64,000 bases of DNA, from NCBI GenBank assembly GCA_023435265.1, contig JAEYRZ010000180.1, positions 33,521-97,520 of the forward strand, read 5' to 3'. The DNA is from Pseudomonadota bacterium. Lineage in GTDB: Bacteria > Desulfobacterota > Desulfobacteria > Desulfobacterales > Desulfosarcinaceae. A program made the position numbers and the translations under genes. Below the pieces are notes generated by a model. It was not told the DNA's origin, searched no databases, and saw nothing but the letters and a program-made list of their open reading frames with translations. This document shows, one piece after another, positions 49,557-58,859 of the stretch (positions are counted from its first letter, which is position 1; each line of letters starts with the position of its first letter).

Positions 49557-52031
49557 ATGTCCGCGAGCGATCCGACCATTATCTTCAGACCGTTGATACC
49601 GGTCACGCTTGCCTTGCTGGCCGGCATCGGGCTCGGGTCCCTGTATGCCGGCCGCATCTGGCCGGTTGCCTGCGCGGCGCTGATCTGCGCCGCAATCGTT
49701 CTGGTGAACGTTCTGGCCGGGCGCCCGGGGGCGGTCATACCGCTGCTTTTCTGCGCCGGGGTCGGCTATCTTCTGCCCCAACCCTGGCTGGCGGCACGTC
49801 TTTCCGAAAATCATGTCAGCCGCTTTGCGGACGATGCGCAGTGGACGATCTACGGTACGATCCGCGAGCGGCCGCAGGTGCAGCCGCATCGCCTGGTGTT
49901 CAGTCTCGCGGCCGAACGGCTGCAGCGCGGCGACCGGGAGATCTCCGTGCGCGGCAACATCCGGGTGACCGTGGGCGGAAGGCTGCCCGATCTGCAGCGG
50001 GGCGATTCGGCGGCCTTCGCCGGAACGCTCAAGCCGATCCGCAATTTCAACAACCCGGGCGGGTTCGACTATGTCCGGTTCATGGCCTTCGACGATATAC
50101 GGGTGCGGACCTACACGGCCGGCGAGCGCATCCGGATCTCGGCCGCCGGGCGGGGCGAATACGGTAGTCCGGAAGACCGTTTTCGAGACCGGGTCCTGCA
50201 GAAGATGGAAGCCGCACTGGCGGAGCATTCGCCGGATGCGGCCGCCGTTCTCGGGGCACTGATCGTCGGCGCGCGCGGATCCCTTTCGCCCGATCTGCGT
50301 GAAGCCTTCAATCGCAGCGGGCTGGCGCATCTGCTGGCGATTTCGGGCCTGCACGTGGGCATGGTGGCCGCCGCGGTCTTCGGCCCCGCGGCCTGGTCCC
50401 TGGCCTGGCTGCCGCCGCTGCGGCGCCGTGGCTGGGTCCGCAAGGGCGCCGCCGGGTTCGCGTTCGCGGCCGTGCTGGGCTATGCGCACCTTGCCGGGTT
50501 GTCGCCGGCCACGCAACGCGCGCTGCTGATGAGCAGCGCGTTCCTGATGACCTATTGGGTCAGCCGCCGCCACGACTGGGCCAATGCGCTGGCCGTGGCC
50601 GGGTTGATCATTCTGCTGGCCGCGCCGCCGGTGGTGCTGGGACCCTCGTTTCAACTCTCCTTCGCAGCGGTGGCGTCCATCATGGGCGGGATGCACCTGT
50701 ACCGGCCCGCCGCCGCGCAGGCCGGTGAATCCCGGCGCGTCCGCGCGCGCAAGTACTTCCTGACGCTGCTGTGGGTTTCCCTGCTGGCCACGACGGGCAC
50801 ACTGCCGCTGGTCATGTTCTACTTCAACCAGGCGCCGCTGGCCGGACCGGCCGCCAACCTTTTCGCGGTCCCCGTGGTCGGCGGGATCGTGCTGCCGGCC
50901 GGTTTGCTGGGCGTCCTGCTGTCGCCGCTCAGCGATATGCTGGCCGGCCTGTGCTGGCAGGCGGCGGCCCTGACGCTCGAAGCCTTGCTGTTCGTGATCC
51001 GCAAAGTCGCCGCCTGGCCGCCCGCGGCGGTCAAGACGGTCACTCCGACGCTGTTCGAAATCGCCTTGTGGGCCGGCTTCATGGCCCTGGTTTTCAACTG
51101 GCGGCGGCGACGGCTGCGCAGCGCCGGCCTGGCGGTCCTGCTGACCGCGGCCGTGCTGGATGCCGGCTACTGGATCCAGCGGCGCTTCGACGGGCGGCAC
51201 CTGACCGTCCAGGCAATCGATGTGGGCCAGGGCAGCGCCAACCTGCTGCAGCTGCCCGGCGGCTATACGGTGCTGGTGGATGGCGGCGGATTCGCCGACA
51301 ATGCCGCCTTCGACGTGGGGAAGTACATCGTGGCGCCATATTTGTGGCGCCGGAAGATCCGGCGCGTGGACCTGGTGGTCCTGACGCATGCCAACAGCGA
51401 TCACATCAACGGGCTGCTTTATATCCTGGAGCACTTTGCGGTGGGCGAGGTGTGGAGCAATCAGGAGTCGTGCGCGTCGGCCGCCTGCCGCCGGTTCCAG
51501 GAGGCGATTCGGCGCAAGGGCATCGTGCATCCGAATTTCAACGAGCTGCCGTTCGAGAGCGAACGGCACGGCGTGCGCTTCGCCGTGTTCAATCCGCCAC
51601 GCGATTTTGCAGCCCGCCGCGAGGACGAGAAATGGCGCGATGCGAACAACAATTCGCTGGTGCTGCGAGCGACCTGGGGGCGGACCGGATTCCTGTTCGC
51701 GGGAGATATCGGGCGTGCCGCCGAGGCCGAGATCGTGAGGCGCCATGCACCCGAACGCCTGCACAGCACGATCCTGATCGTACCACACCATGGCAGCCGC
51801 TCGTCGAGCAGCCCGCTTTTCCTCGATGCCGTACGGCCCCGCGAGGCGGTCATCCCGGTCGGCTGGGAGAACCGATTCGGTTTTCCCCATCCTCAGGTGC
51901 TGGAGCGCCTCGAGCGCATGCAATGCGGCGTCTGGCGCACCGACCTTTACGGCGCGGTGCGCATTGTGACCAATGGAAAGACGTACGAGATTTCAGGCGC
52001 CGTCCCCCGGCATCCCTCGGCCGGGGAGTAG
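49557..52031 (+). CDS. comEC: ComEC/Rec2 DNA-uptake channel protein
   Basis: An inner-membrane channel for single-stranded DNA in natural transformation, 824 residues. Start 49557 is chosen for the GGGGG stretch upstream; ATG 49512 is an alternative. Order of parts: membrane helices plus an OB-like DUF4131 domain (QWTIYGTIRERPQVQPHRLV to RNFNNPGGFDYVRFMAFDDI), the Competence domain with GLAHLLAISGLHVGMVAA and about eight helices, and a C-terminal metallo-beta-lactamase domain (AIDVGQGSANLLQLPGGYTV, LTHANSDHINGLLYI, LFAGDIGRAAE, LIVPHHGSRSSSS). The His motif is HANSDH rather than HxHxDH, usual for ComEC. No other com genes are nearby. Confidence 0.95.
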   Translation: MSASDPTIIFRPLIPVTLALLAGIGLGSLYAGRIWPVACAALICAAIVLVNVLAGRPGAVIPLLFCAGVGYLLPQPWLAARLSENHVSRFADDAQWTIYGTIRERPQVQPHRLVFSLAAERLQRGDREISVRGNIRVTVGGRLPDLQRGDSAAFAGTLKPIRNFNNPGGFDYVRFMAFDDIRVRTYTAGERIRISAAGRGEYGSPEDRFRDRVLQKMEAALAEHSPDAAAVLGALIVGARGSLSPDLREAFNRSGLAHLLAISGLHVGMVAAAVFGPAAWSLAWLPPLRRRGWVRKGAAGFAFAAVLGYAHLAGLSPATQRALLMSSAFLMTYWVSRRHDWANALAVAGLIILLAAPPVVLGPSFQLSFAAVASIMGGMHLYRPAAAQAGESRRVRARKYFLTLLWVSLLATTGTLPLVMFYFNQAPLAGPAANLFAVPVVGGIVLPAGLLGVLLSPLSDMLAGLCWQAAALTLEALLFVIRKVAAWPPAAVKTVTPTLFEIALWAGFMALVFNWRRRRLRSAGLAVLLTAAVLDAGYWIQRRFDGRHLTVQAIDVGQGSANLLQLPGGYTVLVDGGGFADNAAFDVGKYIVAPYLWRRKIRRVDLVVLTHANSDHINGLLYILEHFAVGEVWSNQESCASAACRRFQEAIRRKGIVHPNFNELPFESERHGVRFAVFNPPRDFAARREDEKWRDANNNSLVLRATWGRTGFLFAGDIGRAAEAEIVRRHAPERLHSTILIVPHHGSRSSSSPLFLDAVRPREAVIPVGWENRFGFPHPQVLERLERMQCGVWRTDLYGAVRIVTNGKTYEISGAVPRHPSAGE

Positions 52032-52162
52032 ATAGCCCAGGCACGCACACGCACCATGCGCAGCGGCTTGCAGCCTTCGGCGGCGTGTGGTACGCTGCCT
52101 GCCATCTCCTGCCTTTTGATCTCGCTTGAATCGACGCGCATTTGAATTGGTCAGGATTCCCG

Positions 52163-54361
52163 ATGAGTGGTCCGCAACCGACAGCCTCCGAACCTTCCGC
52201 ATCACTGGACGCCGAATTGATCCGGCGGGTGGGGGAAGCGCTGGCCGACCTCAATATCGCCCGCAAAAGCATCCAGATCTATCCGGAAACGCATGAACAG
52301 GTTCAGCGCACCGTCCACCGCGCCATGGAGCGCATGGAAGCCCTGCTGGCCGACCTGCGCCATGTGACCCTGATCATCATGGAAGGGGGGGTGATGGTCT
52401 CCGGCATGCGCCTCGACCCCGGGAGTCCGCTGTTCCAGGAGATTGCCGAGGTGTTGCGCACGTTCGAGATCGTCGCGCTCACCTTTACCCGGGGCCTCGA
52501 GGGGCGGGAACTGCTTGCATTCCTTCAACTGCTGGCCCTCGATCCGCAACAAACGTTGGACGCCGGCGGACTGGCTCCGCTTATCGCGCAGAACGGTCTG
52601 ATGCACATTCAGGCGCGTCTCGTGGACTACAGCGTGCTGCAGGCCACGCAGGAGGATGAAATCCGCAAAACGCCCGAGGTTGAAGCCGGGGCGTGGTGGC
52701 GGACGTTCGTGACCGCGGTTCTGGCCGGCGCCGATACCTCCCTGGCGGCGGAGGCGAAATCGGATCCCGTGTGCATCGCCGGGCTGATCAACCGGCGCGC
52801 CCTGGACGCCGGCAGGGCGGTGCGCTGCTTCGAAACCCTGATCGCCGAGGGACGGTTCGACGACGTATCGGGGCAACCGGCGGCGGCGCACGGCGGACGC
52901 GCCCATTTCAGCCAGATGCTTCAGGAGCTGACGCCCGATCTACGCCAGACTTTTCTTTCCGTGGCCTTCGATCAATGTGCGGCGCAGGAGACCGCCGTAT
53001 CCACGCAGCGACTGATGACGGCGATGGGTCGTGAATTGACGTTGCAGATGGTGCGGCACGCCAGGGCGGACGGGAAAGCGATTTCGCCTTCGCTGGTGGC
53101 GTTCATACGCAAAATGGGACCTTCGCAGGAGGCGCCCGGCGCCGCCGAGCCCGGCGACAAACGGCTTTCATCGACCAGCGTGCGCACCCTGATGAGCCGC
53201 GAAGCCTATGAAACCTATGTGGAGGACGAATACGACCGGCTGCTCAAGGGAGTGGGCGGAACCCAGCATGCACGTCCGGCCGTCGAGGTGCTGGCCCGCG
53301 AAATCGAGACCGATCTCACGGCAGGCGCGATCGACCGGCACACCGGATACGCCTTGATGCGGCTCATGACGCTGAGCGGCGATCAGGGCGGCTACCGCGA
53401 CTGGGCGCGTCAGTTGACGCTGATGCTGAGCGATCTGGTGCATTCCGGGGCCTTCGACTGCCTCGGCGATATCCTGGCCTTCGTGCGTGCCGAGCACAGG
53501 ACCCAGGCCGATGCGGACAAGCGCAAAGTCAGCGGCCTGGTGCTGGAGCGCTTCCTGGATCCTGACTTCATCGCCGAACTATTGTCGGCGAGTGAAAATG
53601 GCGGCGCATCCGATCCCGATCTTCTGAAGCTGATCCGCGAGCTGGGCGAACCGGCCGCAGCGGAAATCGTCGAATCGCTGCACGGCAACGAATCCGCGGC
53701 GGACCTGAAATTCAAATTCGGCCTGCTGGAGCCATTCGGCGCTCAGGCGGCCGCCGAGGCATTGAAGCGCCTGAACGCCAAGCGTCCGGAGCGTCTGGTG
53801 CTGCTGCTCAAGGTCATCGGCCGATTCGGCGCGCCCGCGGACGCCGATGCGGTGCGGCCCCTTCTGGAGCATGCCGAAGGGCGCGTGCGCATGGAAGCCC
53901 TTTCGACATTGGTTCGACACCGCAATCCCTGGGGATTGCTGCGTCTGCGCGAGTTGGTCAATGCCGAGTGGTCCCCCGCCACCGAACGCGCCGTGGAAAT
54001 GGCCGGCCGCTTCCGCGTCAAGGAGCTGATCCCCTCGTTGACCGCCATGGTCCGGCGGCGCGGATCGGTGGCGATTGAATACCCGCGGCGCGCGGCCGCA
54101 CTGCGGGCCTTGGGACGCATCGGCGATCCCGGCAGCCTTGCGGTCCTGAGAAAATTGGCCCGCCGGCGCGGCATGTTCTCCGGCAAGCTGTTGATCGAGC
54201 TCAAACGCACCCTCTTTGAAAGCCTGGGCGGTTATCCCTCTCAGGCGGCGAACGAATTGATCCGGTACGGGCTCAAACACAAGGACGAAGTCATCCAGGA
54301 GATTTGCCGCCGGCTGCTGCGGCGGCCGCAGGGCGAAACCCAGGATCGGGGGGCCATTTGA
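52163..54361 (+). CDS. HEAT-repeat protein with shared N-terminal domain
   Basis: The ATG at 52163 (MSGPQPTAS) follows AGGA; 732 residues. Residues about 20-140 form a domain with the pattern IQIYPETHEQVQRTVHRAME, HVTLIIMEGGVMVSGMRL, ALTFTRGLEGRELLAFLQLL, which is related to the N-terminus of the next protein. The middle is helical without known motif. Residues about 480-720 are HEAT/PBS-like repeats (LLEHAEGRVRMEALSTLVRH, AAALRALGRIGDPGSLAVLR). It overlaps the HD-GYP gene by four bases. Probably a cytoplasmic scaffold in cyclic-di-GMP or stress signalling; partner inferred. Confidence 0.82.
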   Translation: MSGPQPTASEPSASLDAELIRRVGEALADLNIARKSIQIYPETHEQVQRTVHRAMERMEALLADLRHVTLIIMEGGVMVSGMRLDPGSPLFQEIAEVLRTFEIVALTFTRGLEGRELLAFLQLLALDPQQTLDAGGLAPLIAQNGLMHIQARLVDYSVLQATQEDEIRKTPEVEAGAWWRTFVTAVLAGADTSLAAEAKSDPVCIAGLINRRALDAGRAVRCFETLIAEGRFDDVSGQPAAAHGGRAHFSQMLQELTPDLRQTFLSVAFDQCAAQETAVSTQRLMTAMGRELTLQMVRHARADGKAISPSLVAFIRKMGPSQEAPGAAEPGDKRLSSTSVRTLMSREAYETYVEDEYDRLLKGVGGTQHARPAVEVLAREIETDLTAGAIDRHTGYALMRLMTLSGDQGGYRDWARQLTLMLSDLVHSGAFDCLGDILAFVRAEHRTQADADKRKVSGLVLERFLDPDFIAELLSASENGGASDPDLLKLIRELGEPAAAEIVESLHGNESAADLKFKFGLLEPFGAQAAAEALKRLNAKRPERLVLLLKVIGRFGAPADADAVRPLLEHAEGRVRMEALSTLVRHRNPWGLLRLRELVNAEWSPATERAVEMAGRFRVKELIPSLTAMVRRRGSVAIEYPRRAAALRALGRIGDPGSLAVLRKLARRRGMFSGKLLIELKRTLFESLGGYPSQAANELIRYGLKHKDEVIQEICRRLLRRPQGETQDRGAI

Positions 54362-55518
54362 ACACACCGGTCCGGCCATCCCGCGAGTTCCTGCAGGTGG
54401 CGGCGTACCTGAATGCCGCCGTGATGAACTGCCGCCTTTACAGCTCAGCCCACCCGCAGGTGGGGCGCTACCTGGAACGCGCGTTCCAGGCGCTGCGGCA
54501 GATCCTTTCCGCCCGCCCGGAAATCACCTACCTGATCGTCGGCAGCGCCGTTGTAGTGGACAACCGCACGCTGACTTCAAGAACGCCGCATCTGAAGCAG
54601 TTCGCCCGGATGCTGCGCGCCAATGCCGTCGAACGGATCTCCTTCGGCGCCGCCCTAACGTACGAAGAGCTGGCGCGGCTGGTTGCCGACCTTGCGGCCG
54701 CCGATCACACGTCCCTGCACAGCAGCCCGGCCATTCAACTAGGGAAGCTTCGCCTCCCGGACAGGATCTGCCAGTGGGCGCCGATGACCCCCGAAATCCA
54801 GCGCAACCTGGGCATGCTGGGCGTGCTGACCGATCAGCCGCTGGAGGAGATGCGGGCCCTGTTCGAACAGGTCAAAGAGATGCAGGAACTTCCCCTGCAG
54901 GGCCTGGACCGCGTCGTGCAGGGCCTGATCCAGGGGATGATGTACAACATCAACCCGCTGGAGCTGCTGTCTTCCCTGAAAAGCTCGGATGAATATACAT
55001 TCACCCATGCAGTCAACGTGTGCATTCTGACCATGACCCAGGCCGAGGTGCTGGGCATCGAAGGCAAGGCGCTCTACGACATCGGCATCGCCGCCGCCAT
55101 GCACGATGCCGGCAAGATGTTCGTTCCCGACGAGATCCTCAACAAGCCCGGCAAACTGACCGAGGCCGAGTGGGTCCTGATGCGCCATCACACGGTCCGC
55201 GGTGCGCGCTACATCCTGCGCATGGAAGGGCTGCCCAAGCTGGCCTTTATCGCCGCCCTGGAACACCACATCCGCTATGACGGCGGCGGATATCCGGAAA
55301 TGAACGCCGGCTTTCGTCCGCACATCGTCAGTCAGATGATTGCGGTCAGCGATGTATACGATGCCATGCGCAGCCGCCGGGCGTACAAGGATCCCCGGCC
55401 GGACGAAAGCATCGTCCGGATCCTGGTGGACGAAAGCGGCACGGCGTTCAATCCTTATCTGGTGGACAATTTTTTGAGGATCATCCGGGCGGCCGCCGGA
55501 GAAGTGGACGATCTGTGA
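54358..55518 (+). CDS. HD-GYP-type phosphohydrolase
   Basis: The start is best placed at TTG 54358 (LNTPVRPSREF), which overlaps the previous stop and has GGGGG upstream; 386 residues. Residues about 10-130 repeat the N-terminal domain of the HEAT protein (CRLYSSAHPQVGRYLERAFQ, ITYLIVGSAVVVDNRTL, ISFGAALTYEELARLVADL). The HD-GYP domain has DEYTFTHAVNVCILT, AAMHDAGKMFVPDEILNKPG, MRHHTVRGA and EHHIRYDGGGYP, where the HD pair is intact and GYP is preserved (third-position change to DGGGYP). It should hydrolyse cyclic-di-GMP. Its stop overlaps the Nudix start. Confidence 0.9.
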   Translation: MNTPVRPSREFLQVAAYLNAAVMNCRLYSSAHPQVGRYLERAFQALRQILSARPEITYLIVGSAVVVDNRTLTSRTPHLKQFARMLRANAVERISFGAALTYEELARLVADLAAADHTSLHSSPAIQLGKLRLPDRICQWAPMTPEIQRNLGMLGVLTDQPLEEMRALFEQVKEMQELPLQGLDRVVQGLIQGMMYNINPLELLSSLKSSDEYTFTHAVNVCILTMTQAEVLGIEGKALYDIGIAAAMHDAGKMFVPDEILNKPGKLTEAEWVLMRHHTVRGARYILRMEGLPKLAFIAALEHHIRYDGGGYPEMNAGFRPHIVSQMIAVSDVYDAMRSRRAYKDPRPDESIVRILVDESGTAFNPYLVDNFLRIIRAAAGEVDDL

Positions 55519-55949
55519 ACATGCCTTCCAACCTTTTTCCGGATCGCCCGCGCGTGGCCGTGGGCGCCCTGGTTTTCAAGGTGGACCGCGTGCTGCTGGT
55601 GCAGCGCGGCCGCCCTCCCGCCCTTCACGAATGGGCCATTCCGGGCGGGAGCGTCGAACTGGGCGAAACCCTGCAGCAGGCCGCGGAGCGCGAAGTTCTG
55701 GAAGAGACCGGGATCACCATCCGGGCGCGCGAACCGGTCTACACTTTCGACATCATCGAACGGGACGACCGCGGCACGGTCCGTTTTCACTATGTGATCG
55801 TCGACCTTGCGGCCGAATACCTGGGCGGCGAGCTTCGGCCGGGCGACGATGCCGTGGCCGCGCGCTGGGTTGCCGCGGATGAGCTGGACGATCTGGCGGT
55901 CAACGCGCGAACCCGCGACCTGCTGGGCCGCTGCTTTCCTTCCGCCTGA
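55515..55949 (+). CDS. Nudix hydrolase
   Basis: A 144-residue Nudix protein, likely ADP-ribose or nucleotide pyrophosphatase class. The Nudix box GGSVELGETLQQAAEREVLE with the following ETGI is complete (GX5EX7REUXEEXGU). PGG precedes it as in ADP-ribose or NADH-type enzymes (AIPGGSVELGE). The start is GTG 55515, overlapping the HD-GYP stop, or ATG 55521. It is the last gene of the HEAT/HD-GYP operon. The true substrate cannot be read from sequence. Confidence 0.92.
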   Translation: MNMPSNLFPDRPRVAVGALVFKVDRVLLVQRGRPPALHEWAIPGGSVELGETLQQAAEREVLEETGITIRAREPVYTFDIIERDDRGTVRFHYVIVDLAAEYLGGELRPGDDAVAARWVAADELDDLAVNARTRDLLGRCFPSA

Positions 55950-56014
55950 AACCGGCGTTGCCTGCGTCCGCAGCGTCCGACGCACGGGGAACGGATGCCG
56001 GCGCAGTGCAGCGA

Positions 56015-56308
56015 TCACGCCCCGGGCACGACCAGCACATTGTTGCGCGTGCCGTACCGGTTCAGGCATTCGCTGCGGTTCGCGGGGTCCATACGCCATT
56101 GACCGTCGACGAAGAATTTATACTCATAAGAACCGGGATCGAGAAAAACGATTTTCTCCCAGGTACCCCCGGACTTCTTTTTCAGCGCGTGGCGGTTCAG
56201 ATCCCATTGGTTGAAATCGCCGGCCACGGCGACCGATTCGGCTTCCGCTTCGACAAGGCGGAAGCATACGCGTTTCCTGCAGGATCTGGCCTTGGCATCT
56301 TTCTTCAT
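56015..56308 (-). CDS. Stand-alone CBM48/glycogen-binding-domain protein
   Basis: A 97-residue protein that starts at ATG 56308 after GGGGGG. It consists almost only of an AMPK/isoamylase-N-type early-set domain: VCFRLVEAEAESVAVAGDFN, QWDLNRHALKK, GTWEKIVFLDPGSYEYKFFV, DGQWRMDPAN, RNNVLVV. The N-terminal dozen residues are basic. It has no catalytic domain, so it may bind glycogen or another glucan and recruit partners, or act as a small regulatory beta-subunit. Its stop faces the nudix gene stop. Upstream (56309-56798) there is no other gene; the long repeat at 56608 lies there. Confidence 0.85.
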   Translation of the reverse strand: MKKDAKARSCRKRVCFRLVEAEAESVAVAGDFNQWDLNRHALKKKSGGTWEKIVFLDPGSYEYKFFVDGQWRMDPANRSECLNRYGTRNNVLVVPGA

Positions 56309-56607
56309 ATCCCCCCCTGTGTGAGAAACAGCGGTCATCGATGCGGTACGCTGAGTTGGGAGTTGCGGCGCCGCCCCGTCGGGTGCGCCTGCACGGCGTT
56401 GTGCGACATTTCCGGACATTCAAAGCATGTGCCATTCTGGTCGGCGCGCCGGAGCCTGAATGAGCGGTTCGGTGCCGATGCAGTTCAGCAGCCGGCGACC
56501 GGCATGTGTCGGAAGGTTTTACAGGGTGTCGGAGCCTTTTGACAGTCGCAGAAAAATGCGTTCTCCGGGGCGACAGGTTGCCATGGCAAATCGCATAGTG
56601 CTTTTTA

Positions 56608-56750
56608 CCGGGGTCGGTATCGAACAAGGCAGGCGGTGATTGTCCGGTTCCAGGACACAGCGGTATCTTGGCGCCGCGCTGCAATGCCGATTGCGACCCC
56701 GATACCGACCCCGACCCCGTTTTCAGTATGTTACATCCACATGCGATCAC
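56608..56750. repeat. GGGGTCGG-bordered dispersed repeat, copy B
   Basis: The element runs from CCGGGGTCGGTATCGAAC to ACATCCACATGCGATCAC. It shares TCGGTATCGAACAAGGC, GCGACCCC, CGACCCCGTTT and the tail ACATGCGAT with copy C at 63456 in the same orientation, and with copy A at 7887 inverted. It fills much of the 490-base gap 56309-56798. Confidence 0.85.
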
Positions 56751-56798
56751 TGGACTTGCCGTTGACAATCGACCGCCCTCCGCCATAGGGTGGGCGCC

Positions 56799-57605
56799 AT
56801 GCACGAGACCGCGACATTCTGGCGTGCGCCCGAATTCGGCGACATGGAGCTGCTCAGGGCGACCTATGTATCCCACAGCTTTGCGCGCCACACCCATGCG
56901 GGCTATGCGATCGGCATGATCGAACGGGGGGTGGAAGTATTCTACTATCGCGGCGCCATCCACCGCGCCCTGCCCGGCGATGTGGTCGCGATCAATCCGG
57001 ATGAGGTGCATACCGGCCATTCGGGCGATGCGCACGGCTGGCGGTACCACATGTTCTATCCCGATACGGCGCTTCTTGAGCGCCTGGCCGGCGATATCGG
57101 CCGGACCGACGGCGCACCCTATTTCCGGGAGCCGGTGATCAGGGATGCGGAACTGGCCCGGCAGATCCGTCGGCTGCACGATATCCTTGCCCATTCGTCT
57201 TCCGCCCTGGTGCGCCAGTCCACCTTCTGCGCGGTGATGAGCCGCCTGATCCTGCGGCATGCGGCCAATGCGCCGGCTTTGCGGCGCCCGCCCGGCGGTC
57301 AGCGCACGGTTCAACGCGCGGCCGCCTTCCTGGAAGCCAATCTGGCCGCCAACATCACCCTGGATGATTTGAGCGCGCACGTCGGCCTCAGCCCGTTCTA
57401 TCTTTCGCGCCTGTTCCGGCGCTGCACCGGCCTGCCGCCGCATGCCTATTTGAAACAGAGGCGCATTCAAAAGGCCAAGGAAATGCTGCGCCGCGGATTG
57501 CCGATCGCCCGCGTGGCGGCTGAAACCGGTTTTGCCGATCAGAGCCACCTGACCCGCCATTTCAAGCAGATCGTCGGGGTGTCCCCCGGCCGGTTCGCTC
57601 GCTGA
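56799..57605 (+). CDS. AraC-family regulator
   Basis: A 268-residue regulator starting at ATG 56799 (GTG 56790 is an in-frame alternative). The N-terminal AraC cupin domain reads SHSFARHTHAGYAIGMIERG, DVVAINPDEVHTGHSGDAHG. The C-terminal pair of helix-turn-helices begins ANITLDDLSAHVGLSPFYLS then RLFRRCTGLPPHAYLKQRRI and GLPIARVAAETGFADQSHLT. The azlCD genes follow on the same strand after 107 bases; members of this subgroup often regulate linked transporters, so control of azlCD in response to an amino acid is likely (inference). Confidence 0.92.
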   Translation: MHETATFWRAPEFGDMELLRATYVSHSFARHTHAGYAIGMIERGVEVFYYRGAIHRALPGDVVAINPDEVHTGHSGDAHGWRYHMFYPDTALLERLAGDIGRTDGAPYFREPVIRDAELARQIRRLHDILAHSSSALVRQSTFCAVMSRLILRHAANAPALRRPPGGQRTVQRAAAFLEANLAANITLDDLSAHVGLSPFYLSRLFRRCTGLPPHAYLKQRRIQKAKEMLRRGLPIARVAAETGFADQSHLTRHFKQIVGVSPGRFAR

Positions 57606-57712
57606 ACCACCCGCAGAATTCATATCAGGGCAAGAACATTCAATTCCGGGCTCGGATTTTGTGATAAGCAGCAGGGCATGACGGGCCCACCGCCCGCAAG
57701 CTGGAGGCTCCT

Positions 57713-58444
57713 TTGCCGACCCCGACCCGCAGTAAAGAATTTTATAACGGCGCCCGCGACACCCTGCCGCTGGTGATCGGTGCCGTGCCCTTTGGCATCA
57801 TCTTCGGCACCCTTGCGGCCGGCGCCGGCCTGAGTGCCTGGGGCGCCATGGGCATGTCGCTGTTCGTTTTCGCCGGCTCCTCGCAATTCATCGCCATGGG
57901 GATGATGGGCGCCGGAACGGCCTGGCCCATGATCGTGCTGACCACCTTCGTGGTCAATTTCCGCCACCTGCTGTATACGGCGACGCTGCTGCCCTACCTC
58001 GCGCGTCTGCCGCGGCGCTGGCAGGCGGCGCTGGCATTCGGACTGACCGACGAGACCTTCGCCGTGGCGGTGGGGCGCTGGGCCGAACGCGACGCCTCCG
58101 CTTTCAAGCACTGGTACCAGTTCGGTTCCATGCTGTTCATGTATGTCAACTGGAATATCTGTACGCTGCTGGGCATCGCCGCCGGCCGCCTGCTGCGCGG
58201 CATCGGCGGATGGGGGCTTGATTTTGCCATGATCGCGGCATTCATCGGCATCGTGATTCCCTATCTGAAGGACCGCCCTCACGCCTGCGCCGTGCTGTTC
58301 GCGGGAGGCGGGGCGCTGGTGTTCCACGGTCTGCCGCATCAATTGGGCTTGATTGCCGCCGCCCTGCTAGGCATCGCCGCCGGTGTGACCGCCGAAGCAC
58401 TCCTGAATTCAACCCGCCGCACAGGCGCTGCAGAGGGGAAGTAG
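57713..58444 (+). CDS. azlC: AzlC-family branched-chain amino acid exporter, large subunit
   Basis: A 243-residue inner-membrane protein with five to six helices. TTG 57713 is the start, supported by GGAGG five bases upstream. Family motifs: TLPLVIGAVPFGIIFGTLAA, FAGSSQFIAMGMMGAG, VVNFRHLLYTATLLPYLARL and FGLTDETFAVAVG. With AzlD (two bases downstream) it forms the LIV-E type exporter for leucine, isoleucine and valine or their analogues. Regulated most likely by the AraC protein upstream. Confidence 0.93.
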   Translation: MPTPTRSKEFYNGARDTLPLVIGAVPFGIIFGTLAAGAGLSAWGAMGMSLFVFAGSSQFIAMGMMGAGTAWPMIVLTTFVVNFRHLLYTATLLPYLARLPRRWQAALAFGLTDETFAVAVGRWAERDASAFKHWYQFGSMLFMYVNWNICTLLGIAAGRLLRGIGGWGLDFAMIAAFIGIVIPYLKDRPHACAVLFAGGGALVFHGLPHQLGLIAAALLGIAAGVTAEALLNSTRRTGAAEGK

Positions 58445-58771
58445 ATGGAAACCGTACTCGTGGTTTTCGGAATGGCGGCCGTCACATTTTCGATCCGCTA
58501 CCTTTTACTGCCTCTGTCCGGCCGCATCCGCTTCAGCCCGGTCATGCAGCGCGCCTTGGGCTACGTGCCGCCGGCAGTGCTCACGGCCATCATCGTTCCG
58601 GCGGCGCTTCTGCCGGACGGACGCCATCTGCAGTTGACCTGGCGCAATCCGTACCTGGTCGGAGCCTTGCTGACGGCGACGATCGGCTGGCGGTTCCGGA
58701 ACATGCTGGTGACGATCCTGGGCGGCATGGCCGCTTTCGCGCTCTGGCAGTGGATTTTGAACGCGCTCTAA
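58445..58771 (+). CDS. azlD: AzlD-family exporter, small subunit
   Basis: A 108-residue membrane protein with three to four helices: VVFGMAAVTFSIRYLLLPLS, MQRALGYVPPAVLTAIIVPA, LVGALLTATIGWRFRNMLVT, ILGGMAAFALWQW. AIRYLL-like and PPAVLTAII motifs are typical of AzlD. It begins right after the azlC stop with GAGGGG as its ribosome site inside azlC, so the two are co-translated. The following 88 bases to 58860 hold only the convergent end of the next small gene. Confidence 0.92.
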   Translation: METVLVVFGMAAVTFSIRYLLLPLSGRIRFSPVMQRALGYVPPAVLTAIIVPAALLPDGRHLQLTWRNPYLVGALLTATIGWRFRNMLVTILGGMAAFALWQWILNAL

Positions 58772-58859
58772 ATGGGCAGGTCAACCCATGAAATCGAAAA
58801 CGAAACGCCCGCCGGGGCTTGGGGCCGCGGGGGCGATCGGTGGACTTGCGCTGCCGGGA

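Noticed and set aside
49458..51923. Very long minus-strand open frame opposite comEC.
   Set aside because: It is a GC-rich antisense frame; the plus-strand frame has complete ComEC domain motifs.
56608..56750. Short open frames with Asp-Pro or Asp-Thr runs in the dispersed repeats.
   Set aside because: They are translations of the GACCCC/GATACC repeat units and have no ribosome sites.
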